Part shown: piece after piece, positions 1 through 15,055 of the stretch
Numbering within the stretch: the first letter of the stretch is position 1
How the letters are laid out: every line of letters begins with the position of its first letter
From: Seriola aureovittata
Taxonomy: Eukaryota > Chordata > Actinopteri > Carangiformes > Carangidae
Direction of reading: 5' to 3'
Assembly: GCF_021018895.1 (NCBI RefSeq)
Contig: NC_079371.1
Coordinates: 13,949,501 to 14,013,500 of the forward strand
Length of the DNA stretch: 64,000 nt
Made by a program: the position numbers and the translations under genes
Notes under the pieces: model-generated
What the model was told of the DNA's origin: nothing
Seen by the model: only the letters and a program-made list of their open reading frames with translations
Database searches by the model: none

Positions 1-2509
1 GTAAGGAGGCAGCCTACCACTCTCTATGCCCAAATCCAACACTCCATTTTCCACCACAGAAACACAGGGACAGACTTTAATCCTTTGGCCACTCTACCCT
101 CTGAGGGCTTTCCTTGATATTGACGGTATAAATACTTGCAAAACATACCAGAGCATCTGCAGGGGAAATCTGGTACAAAAACAGAATGGTTTTTAAGAGG
201 CAAAATGAATGATGAATATTTCATTCATATTAAAAAATATATTTGCAAAGCACAGTTATTGATTGACCAAAAAACAATTTCTGAATCTCACCATGTCAGT
301 CAATCTCATTTCCACATTTACAGTCAGGAGATAATGTTTTTAATGACAAGAATAAACAGGTTTGTTAACTAGCATAAAGAATTCTATATCCATCTGGGGG
401 AAACTTCATTGGGACTCTGAGCTTGTTATCTGTCATTCAAACAATGATCCAATAGCATTCATAATGCTGCTAAAGCCCACCCGTTGTTTTCTGCCCCCAA
501 ATCCTGCTGTGCTTGGAGATGTGTCTGCAGCAGCAAAATTATTAAATTGTATTTTTCACTCTCAGGGGTTGTCAGCAGCCTTGCAACAAATAGAATTTCC
601 CAATATATTTATGATTACTAGAGGGAAGGTGAAAAAGAAAACTTGACATGAGGTAAATAGGCGTGCTCCCAACAAAGGGGGCTGAGCCTTTTGACAAGTA
701 TCATCTCCTTTAGTTATTGCTCTTAAAGTCAAGTCAGGCCCAAATTTGACTGATAATCAAGCTCTGTGCTAACACAAACGTTGCTCAATGGAATGAAATC
801 ATTTGTATGGAGAGACAGTCAGAGTTCAATAGACTTTCTGTCATCGACTCCTTCAGCTGATAAAACGCACAAGGCAGCAGGGCGAAAGGGAGCCATTTGC
901 AGAGTTGACAGATTCCATCATGGATGACTTTAGCATACCTGAGCGCTGCTCTTTCCCTGCCTTCTGTGTGCCCTCTGCGAGCGAGAGGGGTGATGAATCA
1001 GGCTTTATGGGCCTTCAGAATGCCGGAGAGGCCAATCTGTGTGAATGGCTGTTAAAATCTGACATAACTTGACCAGACCCTTTTAACAAGCTCGAAGTCA
1101 TTCTACACCCACAGTCTAGGCTGCACTTTTTTATCATTCTCTAATATACATTGCCCTGATAAGCTGCTTACTGAGTTCCTGAATAACAAACTTGGCTGCT
1201 ACTATAAGTTACAGCGGAAAACAAATATTTCACCCTGCAGTTGAGCTCATGATCTGCCTTGCCTTGCTCCCTGACTTTTCACTGCTGCATAAAGTGATGG
1301 AAAAACAATAGCCTCTGATCCCAGGCTCACTTATTGTGGGTTTTCCTATTACTACAGTTTAGATCATTGGCTGGTAACTATTACGCTGCCCTTGCCCTGA
1401 ATTCCTCCTTCTAATAAAAGCCAACTAAAATAAATAAATAAATAAACGAGAGTGAGAAATGGAGGCAGAGAAAGAAAATATGATCAAATTACTCAACATA
1501 TTTTTTCCCGATCTCTAACACAGGGGCTGCAACAGGAGGAGAAAATGACGCACTATCTCATTGTTTCATTATTATCCAAAGCTGATGATTTAATCTCTTT
1601 GAAGTTGTTTCCCTTTCATTACGAAAGCCCCAAAGGCACTGCAGGCAAGCAAAATATATACACACACAAATCAGAAAGTTGGGAAAATTAAAAATCCGAA
1701 AAATGGTGACTTAATAAAAGGATTTAATCTGATGAGCACAACTGAGCGTAACGTAGTAGTGAGATAACAAATGAAAAATGGACTCTTGTACATCATATTT
1801 TCCAGCGACAATTAATACTTGGCGATATTGTTCTTCAGTATTAGCAAAAGTAACTGTGCCTTTATCTAAGAACATAAATCATCCCTGTATACGGACGACT
1901 AATGCTTTGGTTTTTTAAGCTAGGCTATATGTAACCGACAGGATAGAGTGGGTTACATTATGCTACTTTTTTCAGATCATGTTCAGTTTTTTTTTTTTTT
2001 TATTACACAATAAAAAAAAAAAAAAATCATAATGTGAATGAGGCTTAACCTCACAATCATATTCACAGTACGGCATATTTTGCATCAAATCTCCACCGAT
2101 CCATTTAGAATTAAACAGTGCAGCTGCAGTCCATCTAGCTTATTTTGAAACTGCACACTGAATCCTTATTTCTGTCCCTTTTCTCCGGTGGCTCTTTTTC
2201 TTTGCTTTTACAGAGACCTGTTCTTTCTAAAGCAACATATTGCGAAGTTCTTGTAACTGTAAAAGCCTCTTAATTCTTTTTATTTTTATATGTCCATCGC
2301 GTGTCCTTGACAACAGAGTTGGCTAATTCATAGTGCAAGAGGCACAACTGCTGGGCCGTAGAAAAGGGCAGACTGAAGCATAAAAAATGGTTACATCACC
2401 TGGACTTGAGTGTCTGATGTCTCTTCACTCTGATCTTCCCTCTGAATATTTTGTTGATGTTGTGAAGTCACATTCTCACACAGCTATGCCACGTGCACAT
2501 GTGTGGTTT

Positions 2510-2534
2510 GTGTGTGTGTGTGTGTGCGTGTGTG
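2510..2534. repeat. TG microsatellite
   Basis: An interrupted (TG)n tract with one CG step, followed by further GTG-rich sequence to about 2557. It has no coding role; open frames across it on the minus strand are repeat artefacts. Confidence 0.85.
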
Positions 2535-5500
2535 CAGGCGCGTGAGAGTGTGTGTGCATTTTGCCAGTGGTCTGGCAATCATAGGGAATAACACAGCTCC
2601 ATGATTGCACACTGCCCTTGAAAAAAAATCTATTCCCAGTTGAACTCAAAACAGCCTGAAGCCTTTCGACCAAACTCAATATTTTTCCTGTATACATTCT
2701 GCTATAGGTGGACAAGAAACATAAACGAAAAGAAACACTAGTATTTGTAGAACATATACAGTATAGTGCTCGATCCGCCTACGCACAAAGAAAATGTTGT
2801 TCATAAAATAAATCAGTTGTAATGGAGTGAGGTGATCTGCTTTAGCAGGAAGTGATTATAAGATTACAGTACCACATAAAACAAGTATAAATACATATCC
2901 GATCACAATATGTCATAATTTTCAAAGAATTAAGATGTGTGCGCTCTCAACAAATGTACTTTGGTGCATCCCAGGTTAAGTGCTATTTTCATTCACTTGT
3001 CAGCTGGTTTGGTCTTTTTTTTTTCTGGGAGCATTTTAGATCTGACATGCTTTTTCTTCTTGTTAAATGTCACTGACAGGTTTTGACATGAAAACTTAAG
3101 TTAGCAGTATCCAACCTGTCATACTGTATTTGTAAACAGCTTACATTTCCTTCTCCGAGCTTAGGGGAAAGGAGGTGAAGCCTGACAGCAGACAAGGGTT
3201 TTTAACAAACAACCCCACATGCATACATAATGCCCCATTTCAAAAAGGAGGAGAAAGTTTGCCGCTCCATTTAATACGTAGCATTTCTCTGAGCGCCCAG
3301 AGGATACCTTCTGTCCACAGCTTCTATCGGCTTCATGCACTATACTTAGCAACCCTGAATCTTACTGGCAACACAGCTCACCGCTCCCTCTATCTATGCA
3401 TCAAGGGAGTGAGTGATTTAGTGTAATGAGATTATGCCTCCTGAGGAATCCATGTGCCCATGCAGAGTCAAAGTTTCTTGGAGTAATCCATCTCGTGATG
3501 AATTACCTGGAGTTTTTGCAAGATGAACTTTGGTTCGCTGGACAAACTTTGAACATCACGCATTGGCTACATCGGCCGCTACATGCTGCGTCCATGTTGC
3601 GTGGATATTGATTGATGTAGCTGAGTAGTACGATCGCTGTCCTACACAGCTGCAGAAAAAGGCCGATAGAAATCCTGTGGATTTCTGTGGCTCAAGCAGG
3701 TTTAACTCATCAGCAGAATAGGAATCTCTTGGGGTCCCCAGAGAGTTGGGCCGGGGATAGATCAAGGGCAGGTGTGAGGAGACAAGTGACCCATGACCTT
3801 TGCCTCCCGCTGCCTGACCTTGGAACGAAATTTCTGTCTGCGAGCTCAGGCTTAAATCTTCCTCACTAGATCAATTTGATGATGTATAGAGGATTAGGCC
3901 GGAAGCTTGGCATCAGAGCTCAATATCTAAGTATAAAGACACACATGGGACACAGTGTATCTGTTAAGTCACCTCCCTGTTTTGTACACATTTTAAATCT
4001 GCTTAATTCAGCAAAAAAGACATGATACGTTTCACTGAGGAAGAGCTCCTGTATATTTTTTTTTTGGCTGTGCATTTACAGCAGTCGTGATGAGTGCATC
4101 CTCATATATAATTTGCTTAGTGAGCCATATTCAGAATTGGCAGCTTGAACCAGCTGCTTTAATTCAAAAGTTAACTCAAAAGATGTGACATTACATCTGC
4201 TTCAAAAGTCCTTATTGCTTAACGCACAGAGTTGTGCAGCAAATTCAGATTAATTAAAATTTTCTGTGTCTAGTCCATACCTCTGAGATTACAGAAACAT
4301 CCATGTAGTGTTTGAGTCCACCAGCTGAATACATAACTGTGATATACATGTATTCCTAAAGTATTTGGATGTTGTTTTTGCATGCTGATGTCACACAAGA
4401 AAGTTCCCACCCAGTTAATTGTGAAAATCTTCATCACTAAATTGACTGCACCATACTTTTTTAGTAATCCTGAAACTTTTTTCTTTTTTTTACAAGGAAT
4501 CATCATGTACAAGATCCAGCATTTTCCAGACAGATTATTTTATTATATTGTGTGTAAACACCACTTCCCACCCTCAAATGTCCTCTCTCTCGCACAAAGA
4601 GAAGAAATTTGGTCATCGACTTGGCAACTGGATGTGACCAAGGATTAAGGATGGCTTGCTCGTCAAAACACAATCTCTGAACACAGTGATGATCCAAAAG
4701 CAACAAGACATCCGTTCAAGGCCTGATTTTATTTTATTTTTCTTCCTCTCTATGAGCAAGTCTGTGACCACAGAGGAAGAGTAAACACATGAATGACTGG
4801 ACACATTATGAATAAGCAGTCACAGTATGAGTGAGCAAGTTTCATATGGGCTTCACACTTAATTACAATCCTGTCTTGCTCTTGCAAACATATAAATAGT
4901 CATTTTGTTGTGGACCATCCAAAGTTATATATTAAACTGGTATTAAAAAAGTGTAACGACATGAGACACTTTATGCAAAAGTGTTTTTCTGCGCATATGT
5001 TTCATTGCCCACAGACATTTTTCAGTTTTCTGTATATTACCAACATTTCCAGTCTTAACGGAGACTGTGCAAGACCTCATGCACAGCTTTCTGATTAGTG
5101 CCAAAATCCATAAATGACTCTGGGATTTCACTATCAATGTGGGTAATTTATTAACTCTCAGCTGAACTCAGAAGAGTTTCCCTAAACTTTTAATCTTATT
5201 CCACAGCTGAGTCGGCATGTAAAATGTTCTTTTTCTTCTTTATACAGTTTGAATTTTTCATATTAAAATCAAGTACAAAGATCTCAATTTATTGTTGTCA
5301 AATTTAATCTTTAAGAGTACCCTGTCACCACTTAGAATACACATTTTTGGCTGGCCAAATAAACAGCTAATTATATTTACCAATTGACTTTTTATCTCTT
5401 GTAACTATTCTATTTTTGCACAATATGGACATGGGCACTGGTGAGTAGGTGGCATGCGTGGCTAAAACATCAACCAGGTGGTGGTTTGGAATTTCTCACC

Positions 5501-8500
5501 TTTGGAAGGAGTGAAAGTAAGCAGATGGCAGGCCTTTAGGGTCCATAGCACATTGTCGACAACGAATTACAGTCCAGAGGGGAATGGGATGGCTGATAAC
5601 CTCCATCCCATGGTTCCATCTGCTGAATCCTAAGCAAGGACAGTGCATGCAGACATGCAAAGCCAGACCCTGACATCTTGCAAGCCTAATGTAGAATTGT
5701 ACAAAAGGTGAATGGGTAAGAATTATTAATTGTTTTCAGGGTGCTGCTCTGTAGGTTTCCTGGAAAATATACATGTAGTTTAAGCAGCGCTGTACATCAA
5801 ATGTACCAACACAATATTAAAAATTTGGCAGAAATTATCGTCTTTTTGTTGCAATTTTTGTCATATGTTGTTAATAGTTACACACTAAATTAAATAGTTG
5901 TTAAATGGTAATTTTGAAAAATAATAATTTCAGAATCATAATAACTGAATAAAAGTGAGTAGTGGTGACATGAAGAACTAAATAAGATGGTCATTGAAAA
6001 AGGATTCAGTCTGGCATTTGTACCTTCAATACAAAGCAATCTCCGGGCTGTTTTGAGGAACGTTTATTCAAAGCCCTTCTGTATGGCTCTTTGGGGTGAT
6101 CTAGAAAGAAAAGACTTAGAAACAGCAAGCAAAGGCAATAGTCATAAAACACATGCCAAGCCAGCCTTTTGTCCTGTTGAAACAAAGTGGCTCGTCATGT
6201 TCTGTACATTCACCAGGTTTCAAAATAGGCTTTCATCACAATGGGACTATCTAAATCCTATTGTGACAGAACAAGGCAATGTTCTCAGAATCAAATAGAA
6301 AAGGAATAATGTTGTATCTAATTGCAGTTCCTTCACTATATTTTCCAACTGGGTTTAATCTAGCTCCATTCATGCCCATGCTAATCACAACATAGTCTGT
6401 GCAGCAGAATTACCGCCAAACATAAATCAGGCTGTTATAATTACACAGCAGGCATTGGCAGAAGTCTCCAAAGTCATCAATATAAACTACAGAGATGCAG
6501 TTTGTTGTTTTCTCTGACATCTCAATATTTGAGGGCTGTAGCACAAGGAGAAGTGGACATTAGAAAGTTACTTTATCCAGCCCTGTTGAAATTGCAGCCA
6601 GTGCTGCAGCCACCCGCTCGCTCTCTGCAAAAAACCTGCTGCCTCCATGATATTGTTCAGCCTATTCTGTATGTGACGGGAGGTCCTCTCTGCTGCCACG
6701 CTTCTATGAGGAGCGGGTACAGTAAGGAATGAAAGCCTGCGCCGAAACAACAGCTGTTTCTACTTATGTAATGGCTGCGGGATGACTGTTCATATCCTGG
6801 CTCGTTGAAGCTGTCACAAATCATTAATCTTGGGCCTGTCTGTGGGGCCACGCTGTCAAGTTGTTTTTGGACATGTGTGGCCAGACAGAAGTAGGACACA
6901 TCATTTAAGCAGGCGCCTTCACACCTTCGCAGTCTTACAAGATAGCTTAGAATAATCTGACCTCACCTGCAGCTTTTGCTTTGTTGCACCGAGGTGTGTT
7001 AATTAAATGTCATTGAACGTCTTTGTTAGTGTGAGGCTGATAAATGCGAAACCTGTTCTGTGCCACTCAGTGCATGTCCCTCAATAGAAAAAATTCTAAT
7101 ATATGTTAAAGCATAAAAACTCTGAATAATATACAGCACAATATATAGCTTGTTAGAAATTGACTGTTCAAGGAGGACTACCAGAAAAAAAAAAAAAAAA
7201 TCCTCATTCTGTCAAATGAGCACTAAAGGAAGGCATTGCCCATTTCTTGATGGTGGGGTATATGTATGTCTGTTGCTCCCCCTTGTGCAGTGCTACATAT
7301 GTTGTTGGGTGGATGTATTGCTGGTAACAGAGAGCACTGTGGAGGTGCCTCAGACTGAATAGCACATCAAGGGGCTTAGCTGCAGCATTACTGAGGTCTT
7401 AAGTAACTTTTCAGTACTGCAGGACATTGAACAGAGACACTGAGGGGAAACTGCGCTCCCTCTACTGGTGGAGAAATGCAAATAATTCAGAAGAGTTTGG
7501 CTGAGACTTCACATAATGTGCTTGGTATTATGAATTTACACATTGTATATGAAAAAAATATCGTATGTACAGGATCAAGTACATAGAGGTAAATAATCAG
7601 GCATCTTGTGTGTGCAGCCTTTTTTAAGGTATGTATTCACTGTAGTAACAGGTGTGTTATGCGTTAAGTACATTTAATTATGTTAAGTTGAATTCTAAGG
7701 AGAATGTAGAGATAGAGGATATAGGAGATATAGAAAGAGAAGTTTATTTATCTATTTAATTTCGATCTACTTGTTGCTGATATTTTTTTTGCAAAGTAGA
7801 ACAAATGAATTATAAAAGCACTGAACCATTAAAGTGAGATGTACAGTTTTGCTCAGCTCATAATTGCTTTTTCAAAGACTAGCCTTGGAAGTAATTAGAG
7901 GTTGGAGTAAAAACACTAACCAGTCAGATAATCAGCCTGCCATTAATACCTTCGGGGCTGTATTCTGTCATCAGCTTGACCCTGCTTGAAGAAGGCTCCA
8001 AGCCTCACCTGATTTGCAGACTTTACTCTTTAGACACAAAGTGTTTGTTGATTGATTAGCGCAAAGGTCACCATGTAATACTCCCAGCATATTTGTGGTC
8101 CAGGAAGTTATTGACTAAACAGAGTAGATGGCATCATACTTGTTGTTTAGCAGCCCCATGTTGAGCAAAGTAAACTAATTAAGTAGTGTCTGTCTTTTTT
8201 TGTTTTTTTTCCTTGATACAAAATCTCATTTTATTGCTTGACCTTTCATGGTGGCCGCTGATAAACTTGTGATTGAGTGTGAATTTCATTATGGAGAGAA
8301 ACTCATCTTTATTGATCAAATTAAGAGGCAGGTTGCAGGAGACTGAAAGGTGTATTCTGCTGAATATAATCACAATCATCGGGGCTCCAAACCACCATGT
8401 CATCTCTGTGACCTCTCATTTTGTCATTTTCATTCTGAATTACCTCCAAAGGAGAGGTTTATCTTACTACCACATGTTAATGTTGAATGAGGCTGGTAAC

Positions 8501-10227
8501 TGAAGTCTTGGGGAAGCCTGTGAAACGTGTTCCAGCCCTTGTTGATTAATGTCTCACATAGATTTTAAATAACAAGGTTACAAGGGGAAAACAGCATTCT
8601 GTTTATATCACACACACCTTTTGGTTGTTGCCTGACCATATGGCCCATGATCGCTTGGCAACAGGTATAAAGTGCAAATCACTGTGAATAATACATGCTT
8701 GTTTTCGCATGTCAGTGCCTTGGCAGTTTAAAAAAAGAAAAAAAACAAAAACAAACAATACTTTGCTTTCAGTTTATTTACGGTTAATTTAATTTATTTA
8801 CAGTATTTCAGCTTCAATAAGTGCTGCACCATCCATGGATCATTCTTTTCACAAGGAGGGAAGACAGCATCCTATTTAATTCTGTTATTTTCCCATTAAA
8901 ACCTGAGAAAACATCAAAGGCAGAATGATTTAATTAACAATGTGGAGAGTCTGTGTACAGCCGTCTGCATTTTGCAAATTACTCTTTGCTGAGAATAAGA
9001 GACTTATCAGGTCCATACAGACATCGCTGCACACCTCAAAAGAAGTTGTGTTGACACAAGGAAGGGGAAAATACATGTCTCCCCCAGACAGAATTATCCA
9101 CTTCACAGGTATTTTCAGTTTGCAGTTTCCAGGTTGGAAAATTAATACCCTTTCTTCTTCTGCCAGTAGAGTTTACAATTCTTTGCTGTGTGCTCTGTGA
9201 AGTGCAGACTGAACGAGGACTAGAAGGAGAGTTGAGTGTCATATATGGAATATCATTGTGATTTCTTCCTTATAGCTTTTTCAATTCTTGATAATTGTTT
9301 TTGACGAGAGGTATCTCTGGGAGGCTGTTTCTTAATGATTATTCCCCTCTTGCCACTCGGTTTTGGAAGGGTTCAATCTGTTTATCAATACTTGTGGCTA
9401 CGATGCACAATATAGCCCGACAAAACCCAGAGAAGTGCTCTCAACTTGCTTAATAATGACAATGAATAATATTTTCAGTTGGAAATGGAAAGAAATACAG
9501 CTGGGGCATGTTAACCACTTTAAATGGTAATTATTCCACCTTGCTCTTTAAAGACCTATATGAATGAAAGAGCAATTGAAATGAAGGAGGTGGGAGACAG
9601 ACGTATTGCTTGTAGTCTCTAAGCACTGAACACATTGTTGAGATTGTTTCACCAGAGCAGATAGTTTGTTTAAAGGTCTCTTGTACAAAGTTGTAGCACA
9701 CAGTGTTTTATCTTTTTCTTTTTTTTTCCAGCAGCTCAATGTTGTCTTAAGGTGAGGTATGATGTCTGATTATATTTCCATAATGAATTATGAATAGAAA
9801 TGACTGGCGTCCCCGTGCTTGCAAATTAGTAAATTAGTTTATTCTGCGTCTATGTCAAAGAGATGGATGGTTAACATCCAGCCTTCCTGACGTCTGACTT
9901 CAATATGTTGGCTCCTTGAGAGCCATTGTAAATAAGAGCTGATGTGTGGGTGAGGAATAGAGGAGAGATAATGAAAGGAACGCTACTGCTGAATGAAACC
10001 ATCACTTGATGAGGTCTAACATAAGTGCAGTTTTTCTTAGCCTCTATCCCTTAATGTTTTTTCCGTGTTGTGTGGGCAACCTGCAGAGGAAGTTGCCTGA
10101 TCCAACACATGCTTTAATAATAAAGTAGAATCCCTGAAATTGTCCTCTCAAGATGAGAATGAAATCCAGAAAAATAAACAAATAAACAGAAGTGGGAAGA
10201 ATAAGAGAGAGAAAAACAAGAGATGGG

Positions 10228-10230
<3 letters not shown>

Positions 10231-10288
<58 letters not shown>
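10231..10288. repeat. (AG)29 microsatellite
   Basis: A pure AG dinucleotide run of 58 bases, preceded by imperfect GAGA sequence. The minus-strand open frames here read as poly(Ser-Leu) and are artefacts. Homopurine mirror-repeat tracts of this length can form triplex DNA, and the locus is likely length-polymorphic. Confidence 0.95.
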
Positions 10289-10292
<4 letters not shown>

Positions 10293-10940
10293 AGAGAGCA
10301 CCAGCAGAGACAGAAGTAGGGAAAGAAAATAATTTTATTTTCTTTGAAGGGTGACACTTCTAGCCAATTCAATACCGTACCGATGTTTTGTTGCAGTGTT
10401 CCTCCTCCTGCTTGACATTTCTGTGTTAGACAGTGCGTCCTGCAGCTCACCACTGCGTTGTTTCACATAAATTCACATTAAGATATTTCCACGGAAATGA
10501 TCTTTTTCACTGTTGCCGAGCGATCTCGCTCTGTTATTCTGGTCATGAGCGAGCCACCACAGGTGAAGCGGAGGAGGAGCAAGGCAGAATATTGTGGTGA
10601 AAGAAATGTCACATTTGATAGAATCACTTTAATTACATGCATGCGCTAAATTGTTCTTCGGTGCCTTCACATTGTGTTGCCTAATGCCATGCTTTGAATG
10701 ACATTCTAATTCACATTATTTCATGGGACAATGAAGAGAAAGCATGTGGTGCTTTATCATTTATTTTAATAATCATTTTAATTACAGCTTAAATCAATCA
10801 TGGACGACCTTTAGTAACATTCAATGAGAAACCAGTTTCTTGCAAAGTAAAACAATAAAGCCATCAAAACATGGTGACAGGCTTTAAAGCTAGTTTGGAA
10901 CAAACATTAATCAAAACAAGACTTTTACTAACTTTTACTA

Positions 10941-10966
10941 GTAGTACTACTATTACTACTACTACT
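10941..10966. repeat. TAC/TAG-type trinucleotide repeat
   Basis: Short imperfect run of TACTAG and TACTAC units, followed by ATAATAAC-type A+T-rich trinucleotides. It creates a spurious Val/Ile-rich frame on the minus strand and a Thr/Ile-rich frame on the plus strand. Confidence 0.7.
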
Positions 10967-11090
10967 AAACTGATGATAATAACAACACCAATAATAATGA
11001 TTTTGCTTATTTCCTCTCGATTTCCCTTCCTGATTTCAGCCTGCACCCTGACTTTTTATTGCAGATGATAGGTATTGTTGCGGTGAGGGG

Positions 11091-11120
11091 TGGTGGTGGT
11101 GATGGTGGTGGTGGTGGTGG
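11091..11120. repeat. GGT trinucleotide repeat
   Basis: Run of GGT units with one GAT interruption, followed by G-rich sequence to about 11150. The G-rich strand is a possible quadruplex former, but no function is evident. Confidence 0.85.
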
Positions 11121-14100
11121 GTTTGTGGGGTGGAGGTGGGGAGGGTGGTGAATGTCATCAATCAGCATTAACCATCAGCTCTGAGCTATTGACTGATGAT
11201 TCACCACGGCAGAATCTCCTCTGACTCCAAAATGAAAGGCAGCAGCGGCAGCAGCGGCAACACGAGGCAGAGACACTCAGTTGATTGGCACCTCATTGAG
11301 TCTGGCAGGGGAGCCTTTGATTGCACTAGCTGTCAATATCACGTAATTGTTTTTCTTACATACATGGTGCCCTCTGGTTTTTTGCAGCAGGGTCTACTGT
11401 TCCATTTGCCTGTATGGTAGCTACTTTGTAGATTTCTTTTCTTTTTTTTTTTTCTTCTCCAAAACTTATTTTCATTTTGCTCAACTATTATGAAGACCTG
11501 ACTTTTGCCGCACCTACGGGGCATGAATACATTTGCCTTCTTGGTGATATAGCACAAAATAGTATTTGTAAACTATCACCCAATATGTCACACTGCAACA
11601 TCAGTGTATTAAGATTCACAAGCCATACTAGACAGGCTAGATTAGCTGCATATGGCTGTAAATCTGTCCTTCACAGCTACCAGAGTAGCCAGTTATGACT
11701 TGAAGCTTTAATTAGGTTCTTTTCAATTATCACATTAAGCATTTTACTGGAATACATATACCAAGCACACTTCTGTCTTGACAAGGGTGAACTCAGCGTG
11801 TATTCACTGAAGTCAGGCTCAAATTGAGTTTAAATGTCTTCTTAAATGGCACCCGTAACTGCCAGGGGAACTGTTCAGGGCAGAGAAGGCAACCCTGTTC
11901 TCCACCCCAAGGTCAGCGCAGAAGACACGATTTAATTGAAATTGAAACTGTCTACCTGATAGTTTGAAATAATTAGCAATATCAGAGTGGAGAGAGGAAG
12001 AGTCGGGGATGAAGAAAAATAAGGACATCATGCTGAGATAAAAACGGCAGACTGGTGGCAAGTCATCAACTCTAGTGAATTGAATGTCACTGTGATTGAC
12101 TGGACTTGACTGGATGTCACATGTGAAACTCAAACAAGTTATGCAAATCAGACATTTGATACTGAAACTTTAGCAAAGAGAGGAGAAGTCCATTTTCTTT
12201 TCTTAGAAAAGAAGTTTTTTTTTCTTTGTTTTTTTTTTTTTTGACTGAAATGCTTTGACCGAGGGTCTCATGCAAAATAAGACATTCAATAGGCCACTAA
12301 ATGTTGATGGAAACTGAGCCTCTTGTCTCTGGCAAATGCACTATTATGGAGGCATTGCTCCCAAAATCATCTACCCTGTACGAGTAGCTTTCTCTTCCCA
12401 CCCGTAAAACAAACTGTGCCACCCCTCAGCCCTGAAAGACTTCAGAAGTCACTTCTGCCAGGCCCAACATTTCCGCACCAGTTAATAAAGGGGAAATGAA
12501 TTGTATCAGTGTTGCTGTCTTTGCTCATAGTGAATAGGAAATTATCATAGAGATGGGTATTGGTGCCTTCACACACTGAATTACATTGAGAGCGAGCCTG
12601 TTTTTCTCTCTGTCACACATTCACACACTCACTCATACACATGCACAAAGGCGTGCACGTGCACACACAGACATAGTCGCTTGAAATAAACTGCAGGGAT
12701 GAAATTGGCTATAGTGATGTCATCGTAGCTGTGGCGGTGGTGGTGATGAGCCAGGAAACCCTTGCAATTTTCTCCCACAATTCTACAAACATCCGGACAT
12801 GTTAGTGACATTCTTTTTTTTTTTTGCTAAGTTCCTGTCTCTCCATGCCTTCCCCAGGCTCTGCTAAGACATGTCAACATTAGAGCTGATACTCGATGCC
12901 AGGCAGAAGAAATGTGACATTGTGACATACCCTTGCCTCTTTGTGGGTGTTTGTCGTGTTAGACGAGGACGAAACAACTGACACAAAGAGGATGGATCCC
13001 CGGGACAAACAATATATACAAGTGTCCTCAGGACCTGACAGGCGTGCAGAATCAAAGACGTGGGGTGTTAATATCTGATAGTTAGCGCTCTGGGCTAAAC
13101 AGCATAAAAGACATTGAGGTCAATGGGTTGCTGGCAGTCTCTAGAGCAAAGCAGTTGCGTGGCTATTTTCACCGCCTCTTCCTCTGTGGACTGTTGTAGC
13201 CACTGGAGCATTCTCTTCATCATCACAGGCAGAATACAATCAGCGAACCTACTTTCTGCTTTTGCCCTTTTATTTTATTATAATTTTTTTTTTTTTTTTT
13301 CTACTGAGACTGTTTAGAAGCCAAAGAGGAGCTGTTAGACTTACCGTCCAAGAAATGAAAGCAGTGTTGAAGACAATGAAACACATTATCAACTCAAAAT
13401 AGTGATGAAAACTGGTAATAATATAATTAGATTAAAACTAAAAACAATGACACTTAACTAAGACAAATATACAATTAAGAAAACTAAAGATAGTTATTTT
13501 TAGGAGACATATATAATTATTATCATAGCCAGAAATTCATTATCAAATATGGATGCAATATCTCAGTATATAATCAGACAGAATATAAACTAAATTGCAA
13601 TTACACTGAGTTATAATTACATTCGTACTTATATATAAAAATGATTGCGTTACAGTATTGAATAAAACCACACACATTCTTATTATGTGCTAATCTGTGT
13701 CAGTGACACTGAGAGATGGTGTGTAACATCAATTAAACGTGTTTATGTAAGTTTTTCTGACGAGACAGCCTTGTGGTTATTTGGTCAGAGGGAGAAACTG
13801 TAATGAATGGTTTGGTTCACTTAAGAGTGCCAGTACCAACAGCAGCAAAGTGAAGCTTCTTCTATCCTGGAGTAAAGTGAAGTTGCTACAGCAGCAGTTA
13901 TTTTAAGTATTAAGATTGTTTATCAATGCCAGTTTTTTTTTTTCTTTTTTTTTTCACAGATTTTGAAATATGTTCTAGTTTTTATTGCATTATTTATGGA
14001 CTAAACTTCACGCCTTTTTTATTTATTTTTATTTTTTTATATATATCGTTCAGTACTACCTGCCATACTCTCTCACAGTCTTCCTCCCTCCGTGTGTCTA

Positions 14101-15010
14101 TCTGTATCTGTCGCTCCCTCTGTTGCGAATGTTAGTTGACAATGCTTGCGCTCGACGCACCCCAAATAAAGTGCGTAGTGACAGAAACATTAACACAAGC
14201 CACTGAGTACCTCTGTGATTTTAGTGAGAGCATATCTGTCAGCCGGGGCCTGGGGGAGTAAAACAGCATATATCTGAACTTTCAACGACGGGTGTTTGGG
14301 TGGAGGATTGTGACAGTCAACATCAAAACAGTGAAAGTAAAGCTGTGATTTATTGAATGTGCTGCTTGTTCCTGCTTTCATGTTTGCCAGTGATACATTA
14401 TATGACTTTTCTTCTGCTTTCAAGAACATGGCGATGCGGATGAATTAAACATGTTAAGCAGGAACAGGTCTTTCTCTGAAAGCCTTACCCTTTTCATGAT
14501 AACCCCTTTTTAGACATTCAGTGGACTTATCACAGCGTATAAATAGGACAGAATTCATTATTCAGGGGAGGTTTCAGTGAAAAATTAATAGTTGTCCCCG
14601 GAGGAGGGTCTGTGGCACTTCGGAAAAGGAAAACCTTTAAAGTGTACATGCACATGGGGATCTGCAGAGAGGCTGCCCCTCATATTAAAACCTTTACCAT
14701 GCTACACTACACACTGATATTTCAAGTATAAGTTTGCTCAGCACTAATGACTGTGACTAATACCGCGTACAGTCTGCATTCAATTCCTAAGCTGTCCTCA
14801 AAATATTTTGAAAACGGAGAAAGAAAAGTAAGAGAAATGGGATACACGTTACACATTTTCAGGATTGTCAAGCAGGACAAAACACCACGCCTTGAGCTGT
14901 TGACATCTGAAAAGAAACTCCTTTTTTTAGTGACTACACCGTATGATTTCCTTCACTGTACAATAAACACAAACCTTGGGAAAACACAACAACAAAAAAA
15001 AGTGTACACC

Positions 15011-15055
15011 GGGCCCCCCCCCCTCCCCAACCCCCACCCCCACCCCCACCCCCAC
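15011..15055. repeat. C-rich (CCCCCA)n minisatellite
   Basis: A homopolymeric C run followed by about five CCCCCA/CCCCAC units. It puts a Pro-His tract into an otherwise unremarkable 124-codon frame (14747-15121), which I do not accept as a gene. Confidence 0.85.

Noticed and set aside
10044..10453. Minus-strand frames rich in Leu and Ser
   Set aside because: Direct translation of the (AG)29 microsatellite.
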